The position numbers were made by a program, and so were the translations under genes. Below the pieces are notes generated by a model, which saw only the letters and a program-made list of their open reading frames with translations, had not been told where the DNA came from and searched no databases. Shown piece by piece: positions 53,954-62,875 of a stretch of 64,000 bases of DNA. Source of the DNA: DATFKA01 sp035268885 (GTDB lineage: Bacteria > Bacteroidota > Bacteroidia > Chitinophagales > Saprospiraceae); NCBI GenBank assembly GCA_035268885.1, contig DATFKA010000036.1, positions 53,996 to 117,995 of the forward strand, read 5' to 3'. Positions within the stretch are counted from its first letter, which is position 1, and the number at the start of each line of letters is the position of its first letter.

Positions 53954-53983
53954 TTCGTAAACGACTATTGAAAAATTATTATT

Positions 53984-54574
53984 ATGGGACCATTAATTCC
54001 TCAAGGATACGTAGAGCATGGGTGGGAGTATGTGATCGCTGTATTGGTGGGTATCGCCTTTGGCTTTATTTTGGAATCATCCGGTTTTTCTTCTTCGCGG
54101 AAGGTAGTTGGCCTTTTTTATGGGTACGACTTTACCGTATTACGGGTGTTTTTTACCGCTACCATTACGGCCATGGTCGGTTTATTGTATTTTAACTATA
54201 TGGAGTGGATTGACTTGAGTATGATCTATTTCCCGCCTACCTATCTATTGGCTGCTGCCCTTGGTGGTTTAGTTATGGGGTTTGGCTTTATCCTTGGAGG
54301 GTTTTGCCCCGGGACAGGAGTCTGCGCGGCGGCGATCGGAAAAATGGATGCGGCCACTTATGTCATTGGTTTATATTTGGGTATCTTTTTCTTCTCGGGC
54401 ACCTACGAATGGTTTGAAGGTATCTACACTAGCTATGCACTTGGACAGGTGAAGATTACGGAGACGCTGGGTGTTTCTACGGGTGTTTTTGCTTTTGCCT
54501 TTGTTGCTATAGCCCTTATTGCCTTTGTAGTAACCGCCTGGATACAGAAAAGGGTACCTAAAGTAGAATATTAA
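53984..54574 (+). CDS. YeeE/YedE family sulfur-transport half protein (second half)
   Basis: The 196-aa membrane protein has about five helices and the motif GGFCPGTGVCAAAIGKMDA near residue 105, with two Cys in the conserved CPGTG region. The start is AFGFILESSGFSSSRKVVG-like, the usual N-terminus of this half. It pairs with the preceding gene, 30 nt upstream, to form a split YeeE. Confidence 0.85.
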   Translation: MGPLIPQGYVEHGWEYVIAVLVGIAFGFILESSGFSSSRKVVGLFYGYDFTVLRVFFTATITAMVGLLYFNYMEWIDLSMIYFPPTYLLAAALGGLVMGFGFILGGFCPGTGVCAAAIGKMDAATYVIGLYLGIFFFSGTYEWFEGIYTSYALGQVKITETLGVSTGVFAFAFVAIALIAFVVTAWIQKRVPKVEY

Positions 54575-54623
54575 ACGCTTTAACCTACTTATTTTGAACT
54601 ACATAAAATAGAATGGAATAAAT

Positions 54624-55265
54624 ATGCCGAATTTGAATTACATTATCGCCGCTGCTGCTATTCTATTGTTTAGCCTGGGGCTAATCTTCTTACCTGAAAA
54701 GATCAATAAAAAAGAGCTAGAGCCCGAAAATTTGCTTCTAGACTTGCAAAGTGAAAAGCGATTTATTTCCGTTGATCAAATGACGGAGCGTATTATCAAT
54801 GGCGATCCTACTCTAGTTTTAGTGGATGTTCGTGATAGTATGGCCTTTGGCGCATTCTCTTTGCCCAACGCCATCAATATCCCGCTGGAAGAAGTCCTGG
54901 CCGAAAAGTACAATAACTATTTTGATCGGGAAGAACTCGATGTGGTATTCTTCTCCAACGATGATTTTCTGGCTGAAAAAGCCTGGCTAATCAAAAAGCG
55001 ACAAAAGCCCAATCCCCTTTATATCCTGAAAGGTGGTCTTAACCAATGGACCTCGGATATTCTTTTGGCGGAAGCTCCTAAAGGTAGTTTGTCAGAGCAG
55101 GAAATGGAGGTATATGCCTTTCGCGCTGCCGCTAAAAAGTACTTCGTCGGGGCCAGTAGGGAGATTCAAATTGATCCTGAAAAATCCATAAGTCCACCTC
55201 CGCGTAAAAAAATTACGGTTTTACCCAAAAAAGTAGAAAAGAAAAGAAAATTAGAAGGTTGTTAA
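54624..55265 (+). CDS. Membrane-anchored rhodanese-fold protein without active-site Cys, terminal Cys tail (A)
   Basis: The 213-aa protein has an N-terminal membrane helix (about 6-23) and a rhodanese domain (about 48-148). LVDVRDSMAFGAFSLPNAINIP and YILKGGLNQW mark the fold. The catalytic Cys position reads VVFFSNDD, so Ser replaces Cys. A Pro/Lys-rich tail of about 40 residues ends KKRKLEGC with Cys as the last residue. The same tail ends the next protein. It may hold sulfur on the terminal Cys; this is a hypothesis. Last but one gene of the sulfur module. Confidence 0.82.
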   Translation: MPNLNYIIAAAAILLFSLGLIFLPEKINKKELEPENLLLDLQSEKRFISVDQMTERIINGDPTLVLVDVRDSMAFGAFSLPNAINIPLEEVLAEKYNNYFDREELDVVFFSNDDFLAEKAWLIKKRQKPNPLYILKGGLNQWTSDILLAEAPKGSLSEQEMEVYAFRAAAKKYFVGASREIQIDPEKSISPPPRKKITVLPKKVEKKRKLEGC

Positions 55266-55275
55266 AACGATTAGT

Positions 55276-55899
55276 ATGAGCCAAAATACAAGAACACGAG
55301 GATTAGTAGTTGTCACCATTCTGGCGATCATCGTCCTACTTATGGGATTCCTTACATTGGGAGACGAGCAGGCCACGTATAAAATCTCTGCAGCAGAAGC
55401 GCTGCTGGCACTGGAAGAGGAAGCCAATACGATCGGCCTGGATCAGGCAAAAGAACTGGTCGTTTCCGGGGAGGATCAGGTACTCGTCGATCTGCGTACT
55501 TTGGTTGAATTCAATCAAGGGCATTTAGACGGAGCCATCAGTGTCCCCTTTGCCGACTTACTGACGGAGGCCTCACAAGCACTTTTTTTGGAGCGGGAAA
55601 GCAAGCACTTTCTACTCTATGGGAAGTCTGCCAGTCAGGCGAGTAACGCCTGGATGATGTTACGGCAGGTAGGTCTGGAGCAGGTTAAGTTTATTCCGGG
55701 CGCTTACGATTTGGTTGCTAATACGGTAGAGGAGGTGCCTCTGGATGTTGCCGCTCACGATTACCAGGCTGTTTTCGAAAAAGTCCAGAATGAGGAGTTA
55801 GAGTCGATCTCCGTTGGTAAGCCTATTCAACCAAAGCCCGCCCCTAAGCTAATTATCCCCGAGAAAAAGCCTAAAAAGCGTCGTCTGGAGGGTTGTTAA
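55276..55899 (+). CDS. Membrane-anchored rhodanese-fold protein without active-site Cys, terminal Cys tail (B)
   Basis: The 207-aa protein has an N-terminal helix preceded by Arg (RTRGLVVVTILAIIVLLMGF), suggesting the body is periplasmic. A rhodanese domain follows (about 50-155) with LVDLRTLVEFNQGHLDGAISVP. The active-site loop reads FLLYGKSASQAS, so Gly stands where Cys is expected. A Pro/Lys-rich tail ends KKRRLEGC with terminal Cys207. Overall similarity to the preceding protein is low outside the fold and tail, so the tail is conserved for a reason. They are 10 nt apart. Confidence 0.82.
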   Translation: MSQNTRTRGLVVVTILAIIVLLMGFLTLGDEQATYKISAAEALLALEEEANTIGLDQAKELVVSGEDQVLVDLRTLVEFNQGHLDGAISVPFADLLTEASQALFLERESKHFLLYGKSASQASNAWMMLRQVGLEQVKFIPGAYDLVANTVEEVPLDVAAHDYQAVFEKVQNEELESISVGKPIQPKPAPKLIIPEKKPKKRRLEGC

Positions 55900-55935
55900 A
55901 CCACTTCAGGATTAATTACAATTAGATAACCAAGC

Positions 55936-56060
55936 AATGCGAAGAGCCCCATCGGGATGGGATTCGGAGGTTAGCCTACCAATAGAGGTGCCAATTGTAG
56001 CCACAAAAAACCGGTGATATCCTTCCCAAAGGGATAGGTTTTGGCTTTGGTATTTTAAGA
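55936..56060. other. Hairpin-rich intergenic segment
   Basis: Several short stems follow each other: CCCATC-gg-GATGGG, GGTtagcctACC, GGtgCC/GGcaCC-type pairs and TATCC/GGATA around CCTTCCCAAAGG. No ORF is convincing on either strand. It lies between the rhodanese pair and the next gene, and could be a structured RNA or a mobile-element remnant. Confidence 0.35.
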
Positions 56061-56108
56061 TGAGCGAACCTAAGCCCCTGATTTCCACGTTCTATAATAA
56101 AATTGATT

Positions 56109-57407
56109 ATGCTGCGCGCTCTTTTAGGCTGCTTACTATTCTTCCTTGTTTCCACAATCCCCGCGCTGGCCAATGGCGGTCCCGTCGATGGTTCGGCGGT
56201 TTATGCACTGGGTGATATTCGTCCGGTACGCGTCGCTCCGGTGGGCCTGGTCAGCGAAGAACTTTCGCTAAAGGTGGAAGGAGATTTTACCCGAGTACAC
56301 GTTAAGTACAAATTGCAAAACGTCCGGGTAAATATACCCAAATCGGTCACCTATGGCTTCCCCGTAGAGGTGGTCTACAGTGAATTTACCGAAAATCTGA
56401 ACTGGCGAGAAGAATATATTCCGGAAATCAAATTCATGCTGGACGGTAAACCCCTGGAGATCACCCGCGAGATTGAACAGGGCTTTGATTATCGCCCGAT
56501 CGAAGGAGAGGCGGAAGGCTTGAAAACCCGTAAGGTCTGGTACGTAACCGATTTTCAGATTCCTGCGGGGAAACTGGTACGCCTGGAAGTTATTTATCTG
56601 GTGAAAAACGGATACACCGATTGGGAGACTACCAAAAGTGCCATGCCCAGCTACGATAAGCGTCGATTGTTTTACGATTTTTCGCCAGCCCGATACTGGG
56701 GGGATGGCATCCTGCCCAAATTAGATGTCAAACTGGAATTTCCGGCAAATGCCCAGGCCAGTATTGAAGGCCTGGTGATGAATCCGGTGGGCGATTATTA
56801 TACTTACGAAGGTGTCAATTTGGTGCTGGATGATCTACCTTCTCTTTATTTCGAGTATTCAGTAGAGCCGGAAAAATTATCTACCTACTTCCGTAAAAAT
56901 CGCCTGGCCAATAACCAGATACAATCCATAGCCGCCAGTTCCACCCTGGCCGGCGACTACGAAGCTGATCATTTACTGGATGAAGATTTTTCAACGGCCT
57001 GGGTGGAAGGAACCTCCGATGCCGGGGTCGGGGCCCAAATAGAAATCATCCTGGATGAGGTCATGCCCCTGACGGCCATTGGTCTGATCAATGGATACAC
57101 CAAGAGCGAGCGCACTTATTACCGCAATAACCGGATAAAGAAAATCAGGATAGAGGTGAGGGGCAGTAATACCTATGAAAATGATGCCCTGGAAACCTTA
57201 ACTTACGAGGTGGAATTACCGGATCGGCCCTACTCAGCCATTAATGAGCAAAGTTTTGCTACCCAATTGGATATTCCCTACGACGTGGGGGAGGGGGCGT
57301 ATGGCAAAAGAGTCCGACGCGTCGTTCTAACCATCTTAGAGGTTTATCCTGGAACGAGATACAACGATACATGTCTGTCCGAAATCTTCTTGCTTACATC
57401 TCGCTAG
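56109..57407 (+). CDS. Secreted protein with C-terminal NADase-type glycan-binding (discoidin-like) domain
   Basis: The 432-aa protein has a signal peptide (ending PALA). A beta-rich N-terminal domain of about 260 residues (EELSLKVEGDFTRVHVKYKL) recalls periplasmic DUF4424-like proteins. The C-terminal discoidin-like domain is marked by HLLDEDFSTAWVEG and IGLINGYTKSERTYYRNN, typical of the NADase-type glycan-binding family. It probably binds surface carbohydrate. The start at 56109 (MLRALLG) is preferred over a TTG two codons upstream. Function of the N-terminal part is unknown. Confidence 0.8.
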   Translation: MLRALLGCLLFFLVSTIPALANGGPVDGSAVYALGDIRPVRVAPVGLVSEELSLKVEGDFTRVHVKYKLQNVRVNIPKSVTYGFPVEVVYSEFTENLNWREEYIPEIKFMLDGKPLEITREIEQGFDYRPIEGEAEGLKTRKVWYVTDFQIPAGKLVRLEVIYLVKNGYTDWETTKSAMPSYDKRRLFYDFSPARYWGDGILPKLDVKLEFPANAQASIEGLVMNPVGDYYTYEGVNLVLDDLPSLYFEYSVEPEKLSTYFRKNRLANNQIQSIAASSTLAGDYEADHLLDEDFSTAWVEGTSDAGVGAQIEIILDEVMPLTAIGLINGYTKSERTYYRNNRIKKIRIEVRGSNTYENDALETLTYEVELPDRPYSAINEQSFATQLDIPYDVGEGAYGKRVRRVVLTILEVYPGTRYNDTCLSEIFLLTSR

Positions 57408-57604
57408 TCTTTGGCGGATGTTTTTGCAGCTTTGCGCAATCTGCCTCCTTACCAGCGGTGGCCGCTCAGTTACAACTGCGCCAGGGCGACAGCTTATATT
57501 TGGAAGCACAGGAGGGTAAAGTATGGCTTTGTCTCCGGCCGGAAAAAGCAGTTTATGATAATCTCTCTGAAGGCGTAGACACCCGACATCCCTGGCTTTC
57601 GTAA
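57371..57604 (+). CDS. Possible small exported protein overlapping the previous gene
   Basis: The 77-codon frame starts 37 nt inside the previous gene in another frame. It begins with a plausible signal peptide (RNLLAYISLVFGGCFCSFAQ) followed by 50 residues without a known domain. The signal peptide and the position beyond the upstream stop argue that it is real. The overlap and short body leave doubt. It may also be a truncated gene, since a foldback element lies 80 nt downstream. Confidence 0.4.
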   Translation: MSVRNLLAYISLVFGGCFCSFAQSASLPAVAAQLQLRQGDSLYLEAQEGKVWLCLRPEKAVYDNLSEGVDTRHPWLS

Positions 57605-57685
57605 AGACCATTCTACTGTACGAAACAGCTATTCTATTTGCTGCTCTTGGCGCTAATTAAGCTTTTTAGTGCTTGTGCAAGCGAT

Positions 57686-57847
57686 AAGTAGGTTGCCCAT
57701 ATTGAGTCTGTAATAAGGTGCTGGCTTTTTTGGGCTAGTTCGAGACGCAAAAATCGCGGATAGCCTAGCTATCCAAGGCTTTTTGCAACGAAGAAATCGC
57801 CCCAAAAAGACGCAGATTATTGCTTGATTTAATTGGACAACCTACTT
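57686..57847. mobile_element. Foldback (MITE-like) element
   Basis: A 162-bp segment whose ends, AAGTAGGTTGCCCAT and TTGGACAACCTACTT, are inverted repeats (13 of 15). The halves are complementary with gaps along the whole length and meet at GGATAGC-cta-GCTATCC (57758-57774). It has no ORF. Target duplication is not clear. The right end abuts the upstream region of the PSD1 gene at 57894. Confidence 0.7.
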
Positions 57848-57893
57848 AAATTTGGTATAATTTGTAATTTGTACTTTCATATTCATATGACTA

Positions 57894-60800
57894 ATGAAAG
57901 ATAGCTTATTTCAGACCGTGATTTTATCAATGTTGGCAATACTATTTACCGCCTGTCAACAGAAACTTCCCAAGGAAGTCCATGCTCAAATGGATCAGTT
58001 GCCGGAGCAAGTAGATTACAATTTCCACGTCAAACCGATACTTTCTGATCGATGCTTTGCTTGCCACGGACCGGATGCACAAAAACAGCGAGGAGATTTA
58101 CGACTGGATACCCCCGAAGGTGCCTACGCCGCGCTTAGCAGCGGTAATGGCCACGCCATTGTACCCGGTAAGCCTAAAAGAAGCCAAGTAATACAGAGGA
58201 TCTTATCTGATGACCCGGAATTAGTCATGCCTCCCTCTGAATCCAATCTGGTATTAGATCCTTCTGAAAAAGCTATCCTGATTAAATGGATAGAACAAAA
58301 TGCAGTATATAAACCCCACTGGGCATTTACCGTACCCCAAAAACCACCCCTGCCTGAAGCCGGAGAAGGCTGGGCTAGAAACGAAATCGATCAATTCATT
58401 GCCGCTCCTCTGGTACAACGGAGGATTGATCCAGCACCCGAGGCCCGAAAAGAACAACTGATTCGCAGATTATACTTTGATCTGACCGGATTACCCCCCA
58501 CTGTGTCCGACCTGGATCGAATCCTGGCTGATACCAGCGCAGACTACTACGAGCACCTGGTCGATAGTTTGCTCCAACTTCCCGCCTACGGAGAACGTAT
58601 GGCTGCCCATTGGCTGGATGTCAGCCGTTTTGCGGATTCGGAAGGTTACCTCGATGATTTCCATCATACCTTCTGGCCCTATCGAGACTGGGTCATTAAA
58701 GCCTTTAACGAAAATTTACCCTATGATAAATTCATAGAATGGCAGGTTGGAGGAGATCAATTACCTGATGCCACCACCGAACAGCGCTTGGCTACAGCCT
58801 TCAATCGGAACCACAAGCAAAATTCAGAAGGGGGCATTATTCCTGAGGAGTTTAGGGTCGAGTACGTAGCGGATCGGACTAACACGGTTGGCGCTGCTTT
58901 TATGGGGCTCACCCTGGGTTGTGCCCGCTGTCACGACCATAAGTATGATCCCATAAGTCAGGAAAACTATTTTGAATTATTCAGTTTTTTCAATTCTACG
59001 GTTGAACGAGGAGATGGTATTTTTGCCTTTAATGCCATTGAAAATGGGCAAATGGTTCCCAACAAGCTTTCTATGAATGCCGGACCCGTTTTACCCTTAC
59101 CCGATGAAGAGGTCGCAGCCATCCGTGGCTTTTTGCTTCGGCAAATTGATCGCAAACAGGATAGTATTCGCCAGGCCGCATCGAAAAACACAACCGGCTT
59201 TGAGCAATGGTTAAGCAGACAACAAGGGGCTTCCGCCTTACTCAACGCCGTACAGGCTTCCACTGTGGCTTATATCACCTTTGACGACATGGCCAATGGA
59301 AAAGCCAGTGATTTCGCAAAGGGGGCTCCCCAGGCCACCTATTGGGGAGATATCAAAGCAGTACCTGGAAAAAAAGGACAGGCCATTATGAGTAATGCCC
59401 ATGGACAATTCATCTCTGACGGTAGCCGGGTCTCTTTCGAGCGCAACGAACCTTTTACCGTGAGTTTCTGGATTAAAACGCCGAAAGCTTTTAACGAAGC
59501 GCACGTATTGTACAATGGGAATAATCGCATTCAGGGCTACCGTGGCTGGGATGTGGTACTGGATAGTTTACATTTACATTTCCGATTAAATCATGCGCAT
59601 CCATACCAATCTCTGGATATTGCTTCCACCCAGGAACTCCCCATCGACGAGTGGGTACATTTTGTATGGACCTATGACGGCTCCAGCACAGCGGAAGGTA
59701 TGCATTTATACCAAAATGGTACCATCCAGGATTTTGAGATCAAACGAAATTATGTCTATCGCTCTACCAAACCCTATTTAGATACCCGAGCCACGGTTTA
59801 TATGCCCTTCAAAGGTATGATCATTGGTAATCGGCACTATGATCAGGATTTTACCGGCGGCATGTTGGATGAGGTTCGGGTGCTCAATCGAGAAGCGGAA
59901 GCTTTTATGGCCCACTACCTGTATGATGCCGCCCAGGGAGAACCTGCCTTTGCAGAAGCGATCGCCACAAAAAATAAGAAACTTGATCGATTCTACGATC
60001 TCTTCATCGATGGGGATTTAGAGCAGGGCCGGATTGCCCTACGGACCATCCAATACCAGGAGATCAATGCCATAGACAGTGTACAGGAAATCATGGTGAT
60101 GGGAGACTGGAAAGAAGAAAGGCAAACCTACATTCTGGAACGCGGTGTGTACGATGCCCATGGCAAACCGGTCGAGCGCGATGCCCCGAATGAAATTCTA
60201 GCCTGGCCAGAAGAGCTACCCAGAAACCGTCTGGGACTCGGCAGGTGGCTCACCCATCCTGACAATCCGCTAACCGCCAGGGTAGCTGTAAACCAGATGT
60301 GGTACCTTATGTTTGGCCGGGGTATCGTCGAGACAGTGGAAGATTTTGGCAACCAGGGGGCTTTACCCACTCATCCAGAACTGCTAGACTGGTTAGCCGT
60401 AGATTTTCAGGAAAGTGGTTGGAATTTGAAGCGGTTAATCCGACAAATGGTAACTTCGGCCACTTATCGGCAGTCCTCCAGGATTCGTCCCGAATTGCAA
60501 GAAATGGATCCGGATAATTACCTGCTGGCCAGGGGCCCCAGATATCGACTTTCGGCCGAGATGATCCGGGATAATATTTTAGCTAGCAGTGCATTACTGA
60601 ACCCCAAGATTGGCGGGCCCTCCGTTTTTCCGTACCAGGCGCCTGGGCTGTGGAAAGAAGTGATGACGCATCCCTTTTTCCCGGGATGGGAGACGGATTA
60701 CAAAAATGGCCTCTATCGGCGCAGCATCTATACCTTCTGGAAACGGAATATGCCGCCCCCGGGTATGCTTATCTTTGATGCTGCTCATCGGGGAGAGTGT

Positions 60801-61172
60801 CAGGTACGACGGCAACAAAGTAATACCCCCCTACAAGCCTTGATGCTATTAAATGATATCCAGACCCTCGAAGGCTGTAGAGTTCTGGCCGAAAACGCCT
60901 GGCGATCTACCCAAGGCCAGGTAGAACAAGCCAGGGTCCAGGTCTTCCGGGCACTTACCAGTCGAGCTCCCACGGAAAGAGAACAAGATTTGCTCCAACG
61001 GCAATACCAGGAAGAACTTGCTTATTTCAGAGCAAAACCCTCCCGAACAGATGAGTACCTGGCTATTGGTAAGGACCAATTGGATCAAACGCTACCAGCT
61101 GCAGAAATTGCCGCCTTAGCGCGAGTAGCTAACACGGTTATGAATACTACGGAAGCCTACTGGAAAAATTAA
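57894..61172 (+). CDS. PSD1-type cytochrome c / DUF1549 / LamG / DUF1553 lipoprotein
   Basis: The 1092-aa protein has a lipoprotein signal (Cys21) and one haem site CFACH (Cys54, Cys57, His58) in a planctomycete-type cytochrome c domain. DUF1549 follows (about 155-360, with LTLGCARCHDHKYDPI carrying another CxxCH). A LamG-like concanavalin domain covers about 460-640. DUF1553 (about 770-1035) includes QSNTPLQALMLLND. The architecture is abundant in Planctomycetes and is thought to act on polysaccharides. It is followed 25 nt later by its usual DUF1501 partner. Confidence 0.92.
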   Translation: MKDSLFQTVILSMLAILFTACQQKLPKEVHAQMDQLPEQVDYNFHVKPILSDRCFACHGPDAQKQRGDLRLDTPEGAYAALSSGNGHAIVPGKPKRSQVIQRILSDDPELVMPPSESNLVLDPSEKAILIKWIEQNAVYKPHWAFTVPQKPPLPEAGEGWARNEIDQFIAAPLVQRRIDPAPEARKEQLIRRLYFDLTGLPPTVSDLDRILADTSADYYEHLVDSLLQLPAYGERMAAHWLDVSRFADSEGYLDDFHHTFWPYRDWVIKAFNENLPYDKFIEWQVGGDQLPDATTEQRLATAFNRNHKQNSEGGIIPEEFRVEYVADRTNTVGAAFMGLTLGCARCHDHKYDPISQENYFELFSFFNSTVERGDGIFAFNAIENGQMVPNKLSMNAGPVLPLPDEEVAAIRGFLLRQIDRKQDSIRQAASKNTTGFEQWLSRQQGASALLNAVQASTVAYITFDDMANGKASDFAKGAPQATYWGDIKAVPGKKGQAIMSNAHGQFISDGSRVSFERNEPFTVSFWIKTPKAFNEAHVLYNGNNRIQGYRGWDVVLDSLHLHFRLNHAHPYQSLDIASTQELPIDEWVHFVWTYDGSSTAEGMHLYQNGTIQDFEIKRNYVYRSTKPYLDTRATVYMPFKGMIIGNRHYDQDFTGGMLDEVRVLNREAEAFMAHYLYDAAQGEPAFAEAIATKNKKLDRFYDLFIDGDLEQGRIALRTIQYQEINAIDSVQEIMVMGDWKEERQTYILERGVYDAHGKPVERDAPNEILAWPEELPRNRLGLGRWLTHPDNPLTARVAVNQMWYLMFGRGIVETVEDFGNQGALPTHPELLDWLAVDFQESGWNLKRLIRQMVTSATYRQSSRIRPELQEMDPDNYLLARGPRYRLSAEMIRDNILASSALLNPKIGGPSVFPYQAPGLWKEVMTHPFFPGWETDYKNGLYRRSIYTFWKRNMPPPGMLIFDAAHRGECQVRRQQSNTPLQALMLLNDIQTLEGCRVLAENAWRSTQGQVEQARVQVFRALTSRAPTEREQDLLQRQYQEELAYFRAKPSRTDEYLAIGKDQLDQTLPAAEIAALARVANTVMNTTEAYWKN

Positions 61173-61197
61173 AACTCTATTCCTTAAAACAAGAACC

Positions 61198-62688
61198 ATG
61201 CGATCAAATAATTCCGATCTACATCAAGCCAGTTACCACAAAACGCGTCGCGAATTTCTTAAAACTACCACTAAAGGGCTGGGAGCGCTCGCACTCGGCT
61301 CCATGCTGTACCCAGACCTCCTGAGTGGTCAGATGAATACGGGAAGTACGGTACCCCTAATGCCATCATCATCGGGCGGGGTATTAAAAGCCCTGCACCA
61401 TGTTCCTAAAGCAAAACGCGTCATCTATCTGTTCCAGAGTGGTGGCCCCAGTCAAATTGAGCTCTTTGATTATAAACCCGAGTTGATGAAACGTTGGGGG
61501 CAGGAGATCCCCGATAGCGTGCGTGGTAATCAGCGCCTATCGGGGATGCTGGCCGCACAAGCCAGTTTCCCTTTAGTAGGCTCAGGATTCGAGTTTACAC
61601 GGCAGGCAAAAACCGGCGGTTATTTCAGCAGCCTGGTTCCTCACATTGCTTCTGTGGCCGAAGATATTTGCGTGGTCAATTCAATGTATACCGAAGCCAT
61701 TAATCATGAACCCGCCATTATCTTTTTGCAAACGGGCTCTCAGCAGGTAGGACGTCCCAGCATTGGTTCCTGGATGAGTTATGGCCTGGGCAGTTCTAAT
61801 GAAAACTTGCCTTCCTTTATCGTTTTACTTTCCAAAGGGAAACCGGATACACAGAATCTGAACATGCAGGCCTGGAATAGTGGCTTCTTACCCTCTCACC
61901 ACCAGGGCGTGCGTTTTCGATCGGGCATAGAGCCCGTTTTATATCTATCCAATCCCAATGGTATTGATCGCGCTAGCCGACGCCGGGAATTGAATTATCT
62001 AGAGCAGCTGGAAAAAGAACAAAAAGCCCACTGGGGAGACCCGGAGATTGACTCTAAAATTAACCAGTATGAGATGGCTTACCGCATGCAGACCAGCGTT
62101 CCGGAGGTGACCGATCTTTCCGATGAACCAGACTATATCTTCGACATGTACGGACCCGATGCACGGATTCCAGGCACTTATGCGGCTAATTGTTTATTGG
62201 CACGTCGGTTGGCCGAAAAGGACGTTCCCTTCATCCAATTGTATCACATGGGCTGGGATCAACATGGCAACCTACCGAATGATATTCAACGGATGGCCCT
62301 TTCCAGTGATCAGGCTTCGGCAGCCCTCGTAAAGGACCTCAAACAAAGGGGGCTACTCGAAGACACCCTGGTGATCTGGGGCGGTGAATTTGGCCGCACC
62401 AGCTTTTCACAGGGTAAACTGACCCGGGATAATTACGGCCGTGATCACCATCCCCGTTGCTTCTCCATGTGGATGGCGGGTGGCGGTATCAAACCCGGAA
62501 TCACCTACGGCCAGACTGATGACTTCAGCTATAATGTGGCTAACAATGGGGTGCACGTGCACGATTTCCAGGCGACCATGCTCCATTTATTGGGTGTTGA
62601 CCACGAGCGACTCACCTTTAAACATCAGGGCAGACGATACCGCCTGACGGATGTTCACGGAAAAGTAGTTAAGAATATCATTGCGTAG
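61198..62688 (+). CDS. DUF1501 (sulfatase-like) protein, Tat-exported
   Basis: The 496-aa protein has a twin-arginine signal (KTRREFLKTT). The DUF1501 domain belongs to the alkaline phosphatase/sulfatase superfamily and shows FQSGGPSQIELFDYKPEL, LARRLAEKDVPFIQLY, and VIWGGEFGRTSFSQG with RDHHPRCFSMWMAGGG. It nearly always pairs with PSD1 proteins, as here. The substrate is unknown but probably a complex sugar polymer. Confidence 0.93.
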   Translation: MRSNNSDLHQASYHKTRREFLKTTTKGLGALALGSMLYPDLLSGQMNTGSTVPLMPSSSGGVLKALHHVPKAKRVIYLFQSGGPSQIELFDYKPELMKRWGQEIPDSVRGNQRLSGMLAAQASFPLVGSGFEFTRQAKTGGYFSSLVPHIASVAEDICVVNSMYTEAINHEPAIIFLQTGSQQVGRPSIGSWMSYGLGSSNENLPSFIVLLSKGKPDTQNLNMQAWNSGFLPSHHQGVRFRSGIEPVLYLSNPNGIDRASRRRELNYLEQLEKEQKAHWGDPEIDSKINQYEMAYRMQTSVPEVTDLSDEPDYIFDMYGPDARIPGTYAANCLLARRLAEKDVPFIQLYHMGWDQHGNLPNDIQRMALSSDQASAALVKDLKQRGLLEDTLVIWGGEFGRTSFSQGKLTRDNYGRDHHPRCFSMWMAGGGIKPGITYGQTDDFSYNVANNGVHVHDFQATMLHLLGVDHERLTFKHQGRRYRLTDVHGKVVKNIIA

Positions 62689-62715
62689 AAGCCCTAGATA
62701 AGCACCAATAAAAAA

Positions 62716-62744
62716 TGCCAACCGCTGAAAATCAACGATTGGCA
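62716..62744 (-). terminator. Terminator-like hairpin 3' of the tRNA-end repeat
   Basis: On the minus strand TGCCAATC...GGTTGGCA (one mismatch) is followed by TTTTTT. It lies directly downstream of the att-like tRNA 3' fragment, not of any coding gene on that strand except the toxin pair. Confidence 0.6.
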
Positions 62745-62750
62745 AGTGAA

Positions 62751-62772
62751 AGTGATTCCGCTGGGGTTGGAA
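62751..62772 (-). repeat. Duplicate of a tRNA 3' end (att-like)
   Basis: AGTGATTCCGCTGGGG (62751-62766) is identical to 63892-63907, the 3' end of the tRNA-like sequence, with partial identity over the next 8 nt. Both copies are followed on the minus strand by a terminator. This is what insertion into a tRNA 3' end leaves behind. Confidence 0.5.
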
Positions 62773-62875
62773 TACCTTTCATAACTCCATAAAAAACAAG
62801 CCCTTACGAACAGCTAAAAAATTAGCTTAGAAGAATGTTAGAAGGGAAAATTTCTTATTTTTTTATTATCTACCG

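Noticed and set aside
55976..56173. 65-codon minus-strand frame in the hairpin-rich segment
   Set aside because: It lacks domain or signal features and overlaps the signal-peptide region of the next gene.
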